This document shows, in pieces, positions 47,745 through 56,245 of a DNA stretch of 64,000 nucleotides (position 1 is the first letter of the stretch; the number at the start of each line of letters is the position of its first letter). The notes beneath the pieces are model-generated. The model had not been told where the DNA came from and ran no database searches. It saw nothing but the letters and a program-made list of their open reading frames with translations. The stretch lies in NCBI GenBank assembly GCA_020073495.1, contig JAIQFD010000001.1, positions 682,001-746,000 of the forward strand. The letters are read 5' to 3'. The DNA comes from Terriglobia bacterium (GTDB taxonomy: Bacteria > Acidobacteriota > Terriglobia > Terriglobales > Acidobacteriaceae). The position numbers were made by a program, and so were the translations under genes.

Positions 47745-48707
47745 CTAAGAGGCGGCGGCCGCAGGCTGGCCGAAATCGACCTCCACCAGCGGGTAGCCCT
47801 TCTCTTTCCAGCCGAAGAAGCCGCCCAGCAGCGGCCGAACGCGCTGGATGCCCTTCGCTCTCAATTGCAGCGCCACACGGGCGCTGGTCGCTTCATTCGG
47901 TCAAGTGCAGTAAAGGATGATGTCCCGGTCGCGCGGGATCTCCTGGTGCCGCTGCTCCAGCTCCGCGGGCGCCATGCGCAGCGCGTTTCCGATGGTGGAC
48001 GGATAGGGCAGAAAATCGAGCGGGTGCCGGAGATCCACGATGAACACGTCCTCGCCACGCTCCAGCATCCCCTTGAGCTCTTCGGGGGTGATGCGCGCCA
48101 CCTCCAGCTCCTTCAGGAACGCCTTCCGCTGCCGGTACCGCCGGTAGATGTATAACCCGACCGCTGCGAACAGCAGCCAGATCAGGAAGGTCCCCACCTG
48201 GCCGACGTAAGCGGCGACGTCCTCCACCTGATGGCTGAAGATGTAGCCCAGGGCGCCGAAGGAGAAGGCCCAGAGCAGCGCGCCCAGCGCATCGAACAGC
48301 AGGAACCGGCCCAACCCCATGCGCACCACCGCCGACATGGGTGGCGCGGCCACGCTCAGCCCGGGAATGAACTTGGCCACCAGCAGTGTGCGCGGGCCGT
48401 ACTTGGCAAACACGTCCTCGGTGCGGCGGACACACGAATCGGGCTCCAGAGAGATGCGGCAGAGCAGCTCCAGTACCTTCGCCCCCCGGCGCCTTCCCAG
48501 CGCATACCACAGCAGGTCCGCCGCCACCGAGACCGCCACCGAGCCCAGCAGCGCTCCACCGGCATTCATGTGTCCCATGCCGGCCAGCACGCCCGCTCCC
48601 AGCAGCACCGGGACCGCGGGCAGCGGCAGACCCACCTGCTCCGCGAATACCCACGCGAACAGGACGACGTACCCGTGTTGCACCAGGAATTCGAGGATCT
48701 CTTTCAT
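47745..48707 (-). CDS. DedA-rhodanese fusion, candidate selenoprotein (in-frame TGA)
   Basis: The frame from ATG at 48707 reads 268 codons to a TGA at 47903-47901 and then continues open to TAG at 47745, giving 320 residues if TGA is decoded. Residues ~1-170 are a DedA/VTT membrane domain (FVQHGYVVLFAWVFAEQVGL-like start, TLLVAKFIPGLSVAAPPMSA). Residues ~210-318 are a rhodanese domain (FIVDLRHPLDFLPYP). Its active loop reads YC-T-[TGA]-PNEATSARVAL, then RPLLGGFFGWKEKGYP. The catalytic Cys is 267 and the TGA codon is 269; homologues known to me have CTCPNE here. A 7-bp hairpin downstream has SECIS geometry. The alternative is a nonsense mutation or sequencing error. Confidence 0.78.
47868..47886 (-). 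promoter_or_regulatory. Candidate bacterial SECIS element
   Basis: On the minus strand CAGCGCC (47886-47880) pairs with GGCGCTG (47874-47868) around the loop CGTGT. The loop begins 21 nt after the TGA and has G at its second position. Bacterial SECIS elements need an apical loop about 16-37 nt after UGA with a G among the first two loop bases. Confidence 0.6.
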
Positions 48708-48778
48708 GGTCTCTCGTTCATTGGAGTCGCGAACGGCCTGGAGGATTCAGAGTCCGCGGGCCGGACTGCGGTCGGGGT

Positions 48779-49525
48779 CTAGAGGCGGTTGATCACGGAG
48801 GCGACGTATCCCGCGCCAAAGCCGTTGTCGATGTTGACCACGCTCACGTTGGAGGCGCAGGAGTTGAGCATTCCCAACAAGGCCGCCAGGCCTTCAAAAG
48901 AAGCGCCATAGCCCACGCTGGTGGGCACAGCGATCACCGGCACGCGCACCAGGCCGCCCACCACGCTGGGCAACGCCCCTTCCATCCCCGCGCATACGAT
49001 CACCACTCGCGCCCTGGTGAGGGCTTTGCGGTGCGCCAGCAGGCGATGGATCCCGGCGACGCCCACGTCGTAGACGTGCTCCACGTCGTTGCCCATCACC
49101 TCGGCCGTGACCACCGCCTCTTCGGCGACGGGGATGTCGCTGGTGCCGGCCGACACCACCGCGATCGTTCCCTTCCCGTACTTCTTCCGATCCTGCTGCA
49201 AAACAATGGCGCGCGCCAGCTCGTGGTACTCGGTCTTGGGTAACGCGGCATGCACGGCATCGTAGTGCTCGCGGGTGGCGCGCGTGGCCAGGACGTTGGT
49301 TTTGTGCCGCGCCAGCCGTGCGAAGATCTCCGCCACCTGGCCCGGCGGCTTCCCCGCCGCCAGCACCACCTCCGGCATGCCCGCGCGCAGCACGCGATGG
49401 TGGTCCACCTTGGCGAACCCTAGATCTTCGAACGGAAGATGCCGCAGACGCGAGACGGCCTCGTCCGCCGAGAGCTTTCCCCGGCGGACGTCTTCGAACA
49501 ATCTGCGGATGGATTCAGCCTTCAC
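48779..49525 (-). CDS. larB: Nickel-pincer cofactor biosynthesis protein LarB
   Basis: A 248-residue protein. The N-terminal part ([20 protein letters not shown]) precedes an AIR-carboxylase-like domain ([60 protein letters not shown]). LarB carboxylates and hydrolyses nicotinic acid adenine dinucleotide as the first step of the nickel-pincer cofactor of lactate racemase. larC and larE are not in the window. GTG at 49525 is chosen to match the family's N-terminus; a GTG at 49579 is also in frame. The DedA-rhodanese gene follows 71 bp downstream. Confidence 0.9.
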   Translation of the reverse strand: MKAESIRRLFEDVRRGKLSADEAVSRLRHLPFEDLGFAKVDHHRVLRAGMPEVVLAAGKPPGQVAEIFARLARHKTNVLATRATREHYDAVHAALPKTEYHELARAIVLQQDRKKYGKGTIAVVSAGTSDIPVAEEAVVTAEVMGNDVEHVYDVGVAGIHRLLAHRKALTRARVVIVCAGMEGALPSVVGGLVRVPVIAVPTSVGYGASFEGLAALLGMLNSCASNVSVVNIDNGFGAGYVASVINRL

Positions 49526-49618
49526 GGGAGCACTCGGCAATCGCCAATCAGCCAATGAGATTATCACCTCGACCGGCACTCCATGGGGTGAGTGCTGAAT
49601 GCTGATGGCTGGCTGTTC

Positions 49619-51304
49619 TCAGGCTAGAACGCGCTGCCGGGGGACGCGCGACCGCCGGACGACGTCGAAGTACATCTTCCTCGCCGAATCGGCGGCAGCC
49701 AGCTTGCGGAAGAACAATGCGCGGATGTACCGCTTCGACAGGCGTCCGGCGACGTAGGCGTCGTACAGCTCGCTGCCCAGCATGTGGCCGAGCTTCTCGG
49801 TGACGAAAACAAACCTCTCATCGCGGTAGCGGATGCCATCGCGCAGCAGTTGCGGCATCTGGAAGTATCGGCGAAAGTTTGTCTCCCAGTCCTTGTGCAG
49901 GACGAGGAAGTCGATCGTCTCCATGAACTCGCGGTAGCCGTCGAAGCGCTGCTCGACCGATTCGCAAGGCTGCGTGTACAGCGCGTACAGGTCTGCCTCG
50001 CGCACCGGCGGACGTTCGGGGCTGAGCACCCGCGAACCGAAATAGGCGAGCGCCTCTTCCAGCGTGCGCTGGTAAAAGACGTACTCGGCAAGGGCGTCGT
50101 CGCTTGGAGCGGCGGACTCCGTCACGCTCCCGGCCCACCCGGAGCACGCTGCGTGCACGAAGCGCACCGCCTCTTCGGCCCCGCCCACCATCTGGAACTC
50201 GCGCACGAACACCGTGTTGACCCGGGGCAGGTAGCAGCATCCGTGCGTTTTGAGACGCGTCAGGACCTCTCGTTGCTCGAGCTCCGTGGCGCGCTTGCGC
50301 GCCAGCTGGCGGCGCAGCTGGTCTTCGGCCGCCACGCTGCACACCTCCGGCATCTGGTCCACGAGATAGCGTGGCTGGGTGCCGTTCTGCGAAGCATAGG
50401 TATCGATGTGCAGGAAGCGTGCCATCGCGTCCACCAGGTTGTAGATAGTGGGCTCCAGGTCGGGCCCGGTCCGGCGCTCCTGCCGCCAGCGTTCGATGCA
50501 TTGCCGGTAACTCTCGTACTTCTCCAGCGGCGTGGCGTTGAAGGCGCAGACGACTCCTTCTGTTACCTGCACGGCTTCTACTCGGTCTACTTGCTCGCCC
50601 GCCGCCTTCCAGAACAGCGCGTCCACGTTCTGCAGGACGGTGAGCAGGCGGGCATCCGGCAGGCGCAGCCGCACCTGCTCCGGCAGATGGCCGGGCGCAA
50701 GGTGCGACTCGCCGAACAGCGCCACAACGGGCGCGCCCGGATGGCGCTCGCGGATCTCGGCCAGCTTGGCGGCGGCGTGGCGGTCTCGCGCCGCGATCTT
50801 GCGCAGGTCGTCACGCGGAGGGCAGTCCAATCCATACGCCGCGACTCCAGACCGCCGCGCCGCCTCCAGCACCCCCAGGAACGGCTCCCACTCGTAGCTC
50901 CACTCCAGGTCGAAGCGGATACGTTCCCGCAGCTCGTCGTTGTCGATCTCGCCCGCAAGCCATTCGTCCAGGATGTGCTGGTCGCGCGCGTAGATGAATT
51001 CGACGCCGAGCACGACCGGCTGCCCGGCCGCTCCCGACTCGTGGATGAGGTTAGCGGTGAATTCCTGCGAGCGTCGGAGGGAGTGGTAGTCGCCCACCAG
51101 CAGGACGTCGGAACTGCGGATCCTCCCCCGCAGCTCGCTTTCGCTGAGAATCGTCTCGTACGAGCGGTAGGAAGCGGCGAAATCGCGCAAGTATTTCCTG
51201 CGGCCATTGGGGTCAGTGGCCTGGATTTCGCGCTGCAATGCGGCCAGGGCGTGCAACTGTCCCGCGCTGCGGCGCCGCGATCGGATTCCCGCTGATGGCG
51301 CCAT
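49619..51304 (-). CDS. ChaN-like protein with long C-terminal extension
   Basis: A 561-residue protein. Residues ~40-260 match the ChaN/haem-binding uptake fold (SDVLLVGDYHSLRRSQEFTA, PVVLGVEFIYARDQHILDEW, PVVALFGESHLAPGHLP). ChaN proteins bind haem and are usually short lipoproteins. This one lacks a signal peptide and has ~280 more residues, which contain CCYLPRVNTVFVREFQMVGG and end in a basic tail (DVVRRSRVPRQRVLA). A different role from iron uptake is likely. Confidence 0.72.
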   Translation of the reverse strand: MAPSAGIRSRRRSAGQLHALAALQREIQATDPNGRRKYLRDFAASYRSYETILSESELRGRIRSSDVLLVGDYHSLRRSQEFTANLIHESGAAGQPVVLGVEFIYARDQHILDEWLAGEIDNDELRERIRFDLEWSYEWEPFLGVLEAARRSGVAAYGLDCPPRDDLRKIAARDRHAAAKLAEIRERHPGAPVVALFGESHLAPGHLPEQVRLRLPDARLLTVLQNVDALFWKAAGEQVDRVEAVQVTEGVVCAFNATPLEKYESYRQCIERWRQERRTGPDLEPTIYNLVDAMARFLHIDTYASQNGTQPRYLVDQMPEVCSVAAEDQLRRQLARKRATELEQREVLTRLKTHGCCYLPRVNTVFVREFQMVGGAEEAVRFVHAACSGWAGSVTESAAPSDDALAEYVFYQRTLEEALAYFGSRVLSPERPPVREADLYALYTQPCESVEQRFDGYREFMETIDFLVLHKDWETNFRRYFQMPQLLRDGIRYRDERFVFVTEKLGHMLGSELYDAYVAGRLSKRYIRALFFRKLAAADSARKMYFDVVRRSRVPRQRVLA

Positions 51305-51423
51305 ATTCGCTCGTGCAAGTCACTGATCCTTAAAGGTTTCCTTGACTTGCCTGAGTTCCGCTCCCTATCCTCAATCTTCCGCCTGTCCACGGAACAGCTA
51401 CTTGATTGGATGGCGGCAAAAGC

Positions 51424-52023
51424 ATGAGGGACGCCCCCCAGAACCTCACCGTCGCGAGCACCGGCGCCAGCGGGTCAGTGTTCCTTCGTCACCTGCTGTT
51501 GGCCGTGGAACGCGATCAGCGGGTTCACACCGTGAACTTTATCGTCTCCGATAGCGGCTTACGAGTAATCGCCGAGGAACTGGGGTTGCGCGGCCGCAGC
51601 CGGCTGGTCGAGCAGATCCTGGGCAAGAAGTCGAAGAAGATCCAGCCGCAGAACAACGACGACATCGGGGCCAACGTGGCCAGCGGCTCCTATCCGACCG
51701 ACGCCATGATCGTGATCCCGTGCAGCATGGGCACGCTGGCGCGGATCGCCAACGGCACCGCCGAGCGGCTCATCGAGCGCGCCGCCGACGTTTGCATGAA
51801 GGAGCGCCGCCCGCTGGTGCTCTGCGTGCGCGAGACGCCGCTGAACAAGGTCCACATCCGCAACCTGGGACTCGCTGCCGACGCCGGCGCCACCATTTAT
51901 CCCCTCATCCCCACCTTCTACAACAAGCCCCAGGATTCGGAGGAGATGGCGCGCGAGTTCGCCAATCGGGTGCTGGCGCACATGGGCCTGCCTCAAAACG
52001 AAGCGTATCGCTGGAAGGGATAG
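51424..52023 (+). CDS. ubiX: UbiX-family flavin prenyltransferase
   Basis: A 199-residue flavoprotein. Recognisable parts are LTVASTGASGSVFLRHLLL, the FMN loop DAMIVIPCSMGTLARIANGT and the ending RRPLVLCVRETPLNKVHIRN with AGATIYPLIPTFYNKPQ. UbiX makes prenylated FMN for UbiD-type decarboxylases. The ATG at 51424 is chosen; an upstream TTG at 51406 is in frame. No ubiD lies in the window. Confidence 0.92.
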   Translation: MRDAPQNLTVASTGASGSVFLRHLLLAVERDQRVHTVNFIVSDSGLRVIAEELGLRGRSRLVEQILGKKSKKIQPQNNDDIGANVASGSYPTDAMIVIPCSMGTLARIANGTAERLIERAADVCMKERRPLVLCVRETPLNKVHIRNLGLAADAGATIYPLIPTFYNKPQDSEEMAREFANRVLAHMGLPQNEAYRWKG

Positions 52024-52025
52024 CC

Positions 52026-52068
52026 GCAAAAAGCGCGAAGCGCAATGCCCGTCAGCACTGCGCTTCGC
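52026..52068 (-). terminator. Rho-independent terminator (leftward)
   Basis: GCGAAGCGCA (52035-52044) and TGCGCTTCGC (52059-52068) form a perfect 10-bp stem with a 14-nt loop. On the minus strand it is followed by GC and five Ts (complement of 52028-52032). It would end leftward transcripts from the small unit at 52172-52283 and possibly from the gene at 52303. It also lies just after the ubiX stop. Confidence 0.7.
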
Positions 52069-52171
52069 CGGTAAGCTGTTGGGATTGGCCTGAGGCGGTC
52101 CACTCTATGAATCGTGGCCCGAGGCAGCCTCCATCACAGCCGGAAGTTGCAAGGACATTAGAGCGTTCGCC

Positions 52172-52225
52172 CTAAGCCTCAGCCACCTCACCTGATCTCG
52201 ATCTACTATGGCTTTCCAAACTCAT
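52172..52225 (-). CDS. Seventeen-codon reading frame with strong ribosome site
   Basis: ATG AGT TTG ... TAG encodes MSLESHSRSRSGEVAEA. It is preceded by AAAGGAGG at 7-nt spacing, a near-perfect Shine-Dalgarno site, and by a promoter at 52254-52283. A second 17-codon frame (MSLQLPAVMEAASGHDS) follows within the same transcript. The transcript would end at the terminator at 52026-52068, giving about 210 nt. It could be a small protein gene, a leader or a regulatory RNA. Confidence 0.45.
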   Translation of the reverse strand: MSLESHSRSRSGEVAEA

Positions 52226-52253
52226 CGGACCACCTCCTTTCCGGTGTAAGCGC

Positions 52254-52283
52254 ACATTAGTACACATCAAAAATCGGAGTCAA
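52254..52283 (-). promoter_or_regulatory. Promoter of the small leftward unit
   Basis: TTGACT (52283-52278), 18-bp spacer, TAATGT (52259-52254) on the minus strand, about 20 bp before the AAAGGAGG ribosome site. Confidence 0.55.
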
Positions 52284-52302
52284 GTGGCTCGATGGATTCA
52301 GA

Positions 52303-52791
52303 TCAGCCGATCTGCGGCGCCAGGCGGACACCCGGGACTCGGTTCTGCGACGCCCGTACGATCTTCTCTCCCAGCTTGGCCCACACCCACATGTACACGC
52401 CGGGGACCTGGCGGAACCGCAGCTCGTACCCGGTCACGAAAAACCTCTTCTTCGGCTCGATCTCAAGTTCCTCCCAGGGAATGAGGAGCGGCGGATGTCC
52501 GGCTCGAAGCAGGAAGAACATCGCCACATACAGCCCCTGGGCGTTCCCTCCGAAGGTCAGACAATTGTTGTAGTGGCTCAAGTAGCGCATCTGCACGCTC
52601 TGGAAGTACCACTTCTCGCCTTCGAACGGCGCGTTCGCGCCATAGCGCTCCGCCAGCAGCGACCACCCGCTCAGCCGCGCGACGAGGGATATAACCAGCC
52701 ATCCCCACGCCACTACGAACAGGGGGATCACCCACGGGTTCGCGCGCAGAAACTCGTCCACCGGTCCCTTCGCGGCCGTGGCGATGATCAC
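52303..52791 (-). CDS. Membrane-anchored protein of unknown function
   Basis: A 162-residue protein with one transmembrane segment (NPWVIPLFVVAWGWLVISLV, about 18-37) and a soluble C-terminal region (FEGEKWYFQSVQMRYLSHYN, LLIPWEELEIEPKKRFFVTG). The pattern of a Trp-rich strand region followed by an IPWEEL motif occurs in unnamed bacterial families. Its ATG overlaps the stop of the Nudix gene, making it the last gene of a four-gene overlapping operon. Confidence 0.65.
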   Translation of the reverse strand: MIIATAAKGPVDEFLRANPWVIPLFVVAWGWLVISLVARLSGWSLLAERYGANAPFEGEKWYFQSVQMRYLSHYNNCLTFGGNAQGLYVAMFFLLRAGHPPLLIPWEELEIEPKKRFFVTGYELRFRQVPGVYMWVWAKLGEKIVRASQNRVPGVRLAPQIG

Positions 52792-53219
52792 TTCTCACTC
52801 CGTGCGAAGCCCTTGCGGATGACCTCTGCCGCCGACTCCGCGATGTCGAAGGTCCTCAGCTCGGTCCGGCTGACCCAGCGCACCGCGCTGACGTCGCTGC
52901 CGGCCCGCGCTTCGCCCGCGATCCTCCGGCACAGGAAATCCACCAGCACGTAGTGGTAGCGCGTCTTCCCCTCGTCGTCGGGAATGATGCGATCGACGAC
53001 TTCAAGCACTTCTCCTACTTCGACCTTGAGGCCAGTCTCTTCCAGGGCCTCGCGCGCGGCGCCGGCGCGCAGCGTCTCGCCCAGTTCCAGCACGCCGCCG
53101 GGGATCGACCACTGCCCCTTGAGCGGCTCGGTGGCGCGGCGTACCACCAGCGCGCGGTCGCCGTCCACGATCACGGCTCCGACGCCGACGATCGGCCGAT
53201 CGGGATAATCTCTCTTCAT
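52788..53219 (-). CDS. Nudix hydrolase
   Basis: A 143-residue Nudix-fold hydrolase. The Nudix box is complete at residues 42-64 (GVLELGETLRAGAAREALEE and TG follow the GX5EX7REUXEEXGU pattern). Typical substrates are nucleoside diphosphates linked to another group; the exact one cannot be inferred. The ATG at 53219 overlaps the stop of the upstream gene (ATGA), and the stop overlaps the next start. Confidence 0.9.
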   Translation of the reverse strand: MKRDYPDRPIVGVGAVIVDGDRALVVRRATEPLKGQWSIPGGVLELGETLRAGAAREALEETGLKVEVGEVLEVVDRIIPDDEGKTRYHYVLVDFLCRRIAGEARAGSDVSAVRWVSRTELRTFDIAESAAEVIRKGFARSEK

Positions 53220-53779
53220 CGCGATGACTGGAACGATCCTCGAGCGCCGGTGATCAGGTCCCGGGGCGCGACCTCGACGATGCGCCACCCGTTCGCGCCC
53301 CGTTCGAAGGTGAACCGGGCCTGCCCCGCAGTACGCGTCGGGGGGACCGCATTGAGGGCGAAGCTCTCCTCGATCTGCAGCTCCACGGCCGCCGCGCCGC
53401 CTGCCCCCTCGATGGTCGTGCTCACGATCCGGTAATGGACACGGAACGAATCGTGCTGGCTCAGCCGCGCTCGAATTCGATCCGCGAATGTCCCGTAATC
53501 GGAGAAATGCTGCGCATCGAATGCGGAGAGCAGCACCTTGGGATTCCGGCGCGTGAATCCGTCCGCGATGCGCGACAGGAGAGCGGTCGCGACCTCCTCC
53601 GAGTAGTTCTCGGCCATCAGCGCGGCGGGTTGGCGCGCCGGCTTCGCCTTCTTGGCGGGCGCTTCAGAGCTGCTGGCCGCCGCCTGCCCTGGCGCGGGCG
53701 GTTGAGCGCTTCCCGATTGTTGTCCTGCCGCGAATGTCGCGGCGAGTACGGCCAAGGTGACGGATCTCATTCGCATCAT
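53216..53779 (-). CDS. Secreted protein of unknown function
   Basis: A 187-residue protein with a signal peptide (RMRSVTLAVLAATFAAGQQS region, residues ~2-20) and an Ala/Pro/Lys-rich linker (~20-50). A globular domain (~55-187) contains LLSRIADGFTRRNPKVLLSA and FRVHYRIVSTTIEGAGGAAA, an NTF2-like alpha-beta pattern with late RFTFERGANGWRIVEVAPRD. It is coupled to the cyclase upstream (overlapping ATGA) and to the Nudix gene downstream. Confidence 0.7.
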   Translation of the reverse strand: MMRMRSVTLAVLAATFAAGQQSGSAQPPAPGQAAASSSEAPAKKAKPARQPAALMAENYSEEVATALLSRIADGFTRRNPKVLLSAFDAQHFSDYGTFADRIRARLSQHDSFRVHYRIVSTTIEGAGGAAAVELQIEESFALNAVPPTRTAGQARFTFERGANGWRIVEVAPRDLITGARGSFQSSR

Positions 53780-56151
53780 TTTGTCTTCATGTCGTACACG
53801 CCGTCCCAATCTTCCGCCGGGGATTCGGCGCAGAACTCGATACAGCGCTGCAACAGCACCTGCGACGGACCGTCGTGGGGATACTTCGCCAGCAGGGCCT
53901 CGAACAATTTTAAGGCCTTGTCCCACTCATGCCGGCGATACGCGGCCAGCGCTTCTTCGTACTCCTCCAGCAGGTCAGCGAATTTCTCCCGCTCCGGCAG
54001 GAACCCCATGAGCTCGTAGATCGCCACCGGCTGCATCTTTCCCATCACCCGGATGCGGTCCAGCTCGCGGCACACGAACCCACTCCGGATCTGCTCGTAG
54101 GTGAATTCGCTGACGATGACCGGGCAGTGATATTCCTTGGTCATGCCCTCCAGCCGCGACGCCAGGTTCACGTTGTCTCCCATCACCGTCCAGGAAAGCC
54201 TCTTCTCCGAACCCATGTTGCCCACATTGACCGGGCCCGTATTGAGCCCGATGCCGATACTGAGCTGCTTCTTCCCCGCCGCCGCCCAGGCGGCGTTCAT
54301 CTCGGCCAGCCGGTCGAGCATGTTGAGCGCGCACGATGCCCCGCGCATGGCGTGCTCCTCCTGTGGATACGGCGAGTTCCAGAACGCCATCAGAGCGTCG
54401 CCGATGTACTTGTCGAGCGTGCCCCACGATTTGAAAAGGACATCGGTCATCTGGCCCAGATACTCGTTGAGCACGCTCACCAGCTCTTCCGGTGTCATGT
54501 CCTCGGCGATGGTGGTGAACGACCGGATGTCGCTGAACATCACGGTGATCTCCCGCCGCTCGCCGCCCGGTTTGAAGTACCGTTCCGGGTCCTGCTCCAG
54601 CAGCGCGATCACCCCCGGCGCCACGTACTGCCCGAAAGCGTGGCGGATCTTCCGCTTCTCTCTCTCCTCGAAGATCATGCGGAAGCTGGTGACCGCGGCG
54701 TAGTTGGCGACCAACACGCCCGCCGGCAGCACGAAGCTCAGCCACAGGCTGAATCGGGCAAATGTTTCGTACACGACTGCTGCAAACACGGCCAACGCCA
54801 CGATGGCGACTACCGTCGAGGTGATCGGCTTCGCGTGCCCGAACAAGTACCCCAGCCCCAGCCCGAAGGCCAGCAGGAAGGCGAGGTCGATCATTTCCTC
54901 GCGCCTTCCGTGGGTGAGGAATCCGCGCCCCTTCTCGCCGTTATGCAGGATGTTGTCGATGATGTTGGCGTGGATCTCTACTCCCATGTAATCCGCGCTC
55001 TGAAATGGCGTGGGCCGTATGTCGCCGATGCCGAGAGCGGTTGAGCCTAGCAGCACGATCTTGTTCCGGAAAGTCTGTGGAGGCAGCGCACCATTCATCA
55101 CATCGACCATGGAGTAATGCTGGTAGGTGCGGAATGGCCCGGCGAAGTTGATCAGCATGGTGGCGTCGGGGCGCGTTTTCAGCACGTGCTGGCCCATCTG
55201 GACGTTGTCGAGGCCGGTCGGCCCCATCCACCCGATGATTTGCTCGTTGGGGATCTCCTCGTATTGCCGGACCGCCTCCAGGGCTAGGGAGGGGTACCAC
55301 TCGAAGTTCTGGTAGCGGACCAGCAGGATCGCGCGACGGTAGGTGCCGTCCCCGTCGGGCTCGTTGTTGAAGAATCCGTACGACCGCGCCGCCTCCGCGA
55401 TGATCCGGATGTTCGGCTCGATGCTTACAAAGACTTTCCCCAAGTGGCCTTGCCTGGGGTCAGACCACGCGGTATTGAGATCGAACTTGCCCGCATCCGG
55501 CAGTGGCCGCATCTGCGGGAAGGGCTGCCCCCAGAGGATGTTGTAGTAATCCTCCGCTGCTTGCGGGTCCTGCGATTTCGCGCGCACGGCATCCAGGAAG
55601 ATGTGTCCGAGGATCACGTTCTCTGCGTGTTTCATCGACTCGGCCAGGATGGCGTCGTTGTCGCTGGTGCGTTCGATCTCGCGGATGCGGTCGACGACCG
55701 CCGCAGGAGCCCTCCCGTGCACCTCCGCTTCGAGTTTCTTCAGCGCCTCGACCGCGGAATTTTTCTCCGGCTTAGGGAAGACGATGTCGAACGCGACTAT
55801 GCTGGCCCCATCCTTTTTCAGGTTCTCGATAACCCGCGCGTAGGCATTGCGCGCGATCGGAAATGACCCGACCTTCTCCAGCGTTTTCTCGTCAAGGTCC
55901 ACGATCACGATGCGTGGATCGTGCGGCCTCTCGCCGCGCAGGACGAAACGGGCGTCCAGCGAACGCAGCTCGACGTTCTGGATGAATGAGACGGCGGCCG
56001 CGCTGCTGCCCAGGACTTGAGCGTAGTAGAAGATCAACACCCCGACCGCGGTCACCACCAGGGAGATACCGACGTCCAGCCGCTTGTACCAGGACTTTCC
56101 GGTGACCACCGCGCCCGGCGGCCCTTGTGGCTTCTTATCCCACAGCTTCAT
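53776..56151 (-). CDS. CHASE2-adenylate cyclase
   Basis: A 791-residue class III nucleotide cyclase. One N-terminal transmembrane segment (~30-50), an extracytoplasmic CHASE2 domain (~55-395, LRSLDARFVLRGERPHDPRI and QTFRNKIVLLGSTALGIGD), three further membrane helices (~420-500), and a cytosolic cyclase domain with FSDIRSFT (metal Asp), TLDKYIGDALMAFW (Lys and second Asp) and VMGDNVNLASRLEG (transition-state Asn/Arg). The Lys/Asp pair fits ATP. A C-terminal helical tail contains a TPR-like EEYEEALAAYRRHEWDKALK. It heads an operon with three overlapping genes and responds to an unknown periplasmic signal. Confidence 0.92.
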   Translation of the reverse strand: MKLWDKKPQGPPGAVVTGKSWYKRLDVGISLVVTAVGVLIFYYAQVLGSSAAAVSFIQNVELRSLDARFVLRGERPHDPRIVIVDLDEKTLEKVGSFPIARNAYARVIENLKKDGASIVAFDIVFPKPEKNSAVEALKKLEAEVHGRAPAAVVDRIREIERTSDNDAILAESMKHAENVILGHIFLDAVRAKSQDPQAAEDYYNILWGQPFPQMRPLPDAGKFDLNTAWSDPRQGHLGKVFVSIEPNIRIIAEAARSYGFFNNEPDGDGTYRRAILLVRYQNFEWYPSLALEAVRQYEEIPNEQIIGWMGPTGLDNVQMGQHVLKTRPDATMLINFAGPFRTYQHYSMVDVMNGALPPQTFRNKIVLLGSTALGIGDIRPTPFQSADYMGVEIHANIIDNILHNGEKGRGFLTHGRREEMIDLAFLLAFGLGLGYLFGHAKPITSTVVAIVALAVFAAVVYETFARFSLWLSFVLPAGVLVANYAAVTSFRMIFEEREKRKIRHAFGQYVAPGVIALLEQDPERYFKPGGERREITVMFSDIRSFTTIAEDMTPEELVSVLNEYLGQMTDVLFKSWGTLDKYIGDALMAFWNSPYPQEEHAMRGASCALNMLDRLAEMNAAWAAAGKKQLSIGIGLNTGPVNVGNMGSEKRLSWTVMGDNVNLASRLEGMTKEYHCPVIVSEFTYEQIRSGFVCRELDRIRVMGKMQPVAIYELMGFLPEREKFADLLEEYEEALAAYRRHEWDKALKLFEALLAKYPHDGPSQVLLQRCIEFCAESPAEDWDGVYDMKTK

Positions 56152-56180
56152 TCTTCCGAAGCCTATCCCAAAATGCCGCT

Positions 56181-56210
56181 ACAAACAAAAGGCGCGGCCT
56201 GCGCCGCGCC
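56181..56210 (-). terminator. Rho-independent terminator of the nitroreductase gene
   Basis: GGCGCGG and CCGCGCC (56191-56197 with 56204-56210) flank a 6-nt loop. On the minus strand the hairpin is followed by TTTTGTTTGT (complement of 56181-56190). It lies 35 bp after the nitroreductase stop. Confidence 0.8.
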
Positions 56211-56245
56211 CACCCGCTCCTGCTGCCCCCAGGACTCCGGACCGA

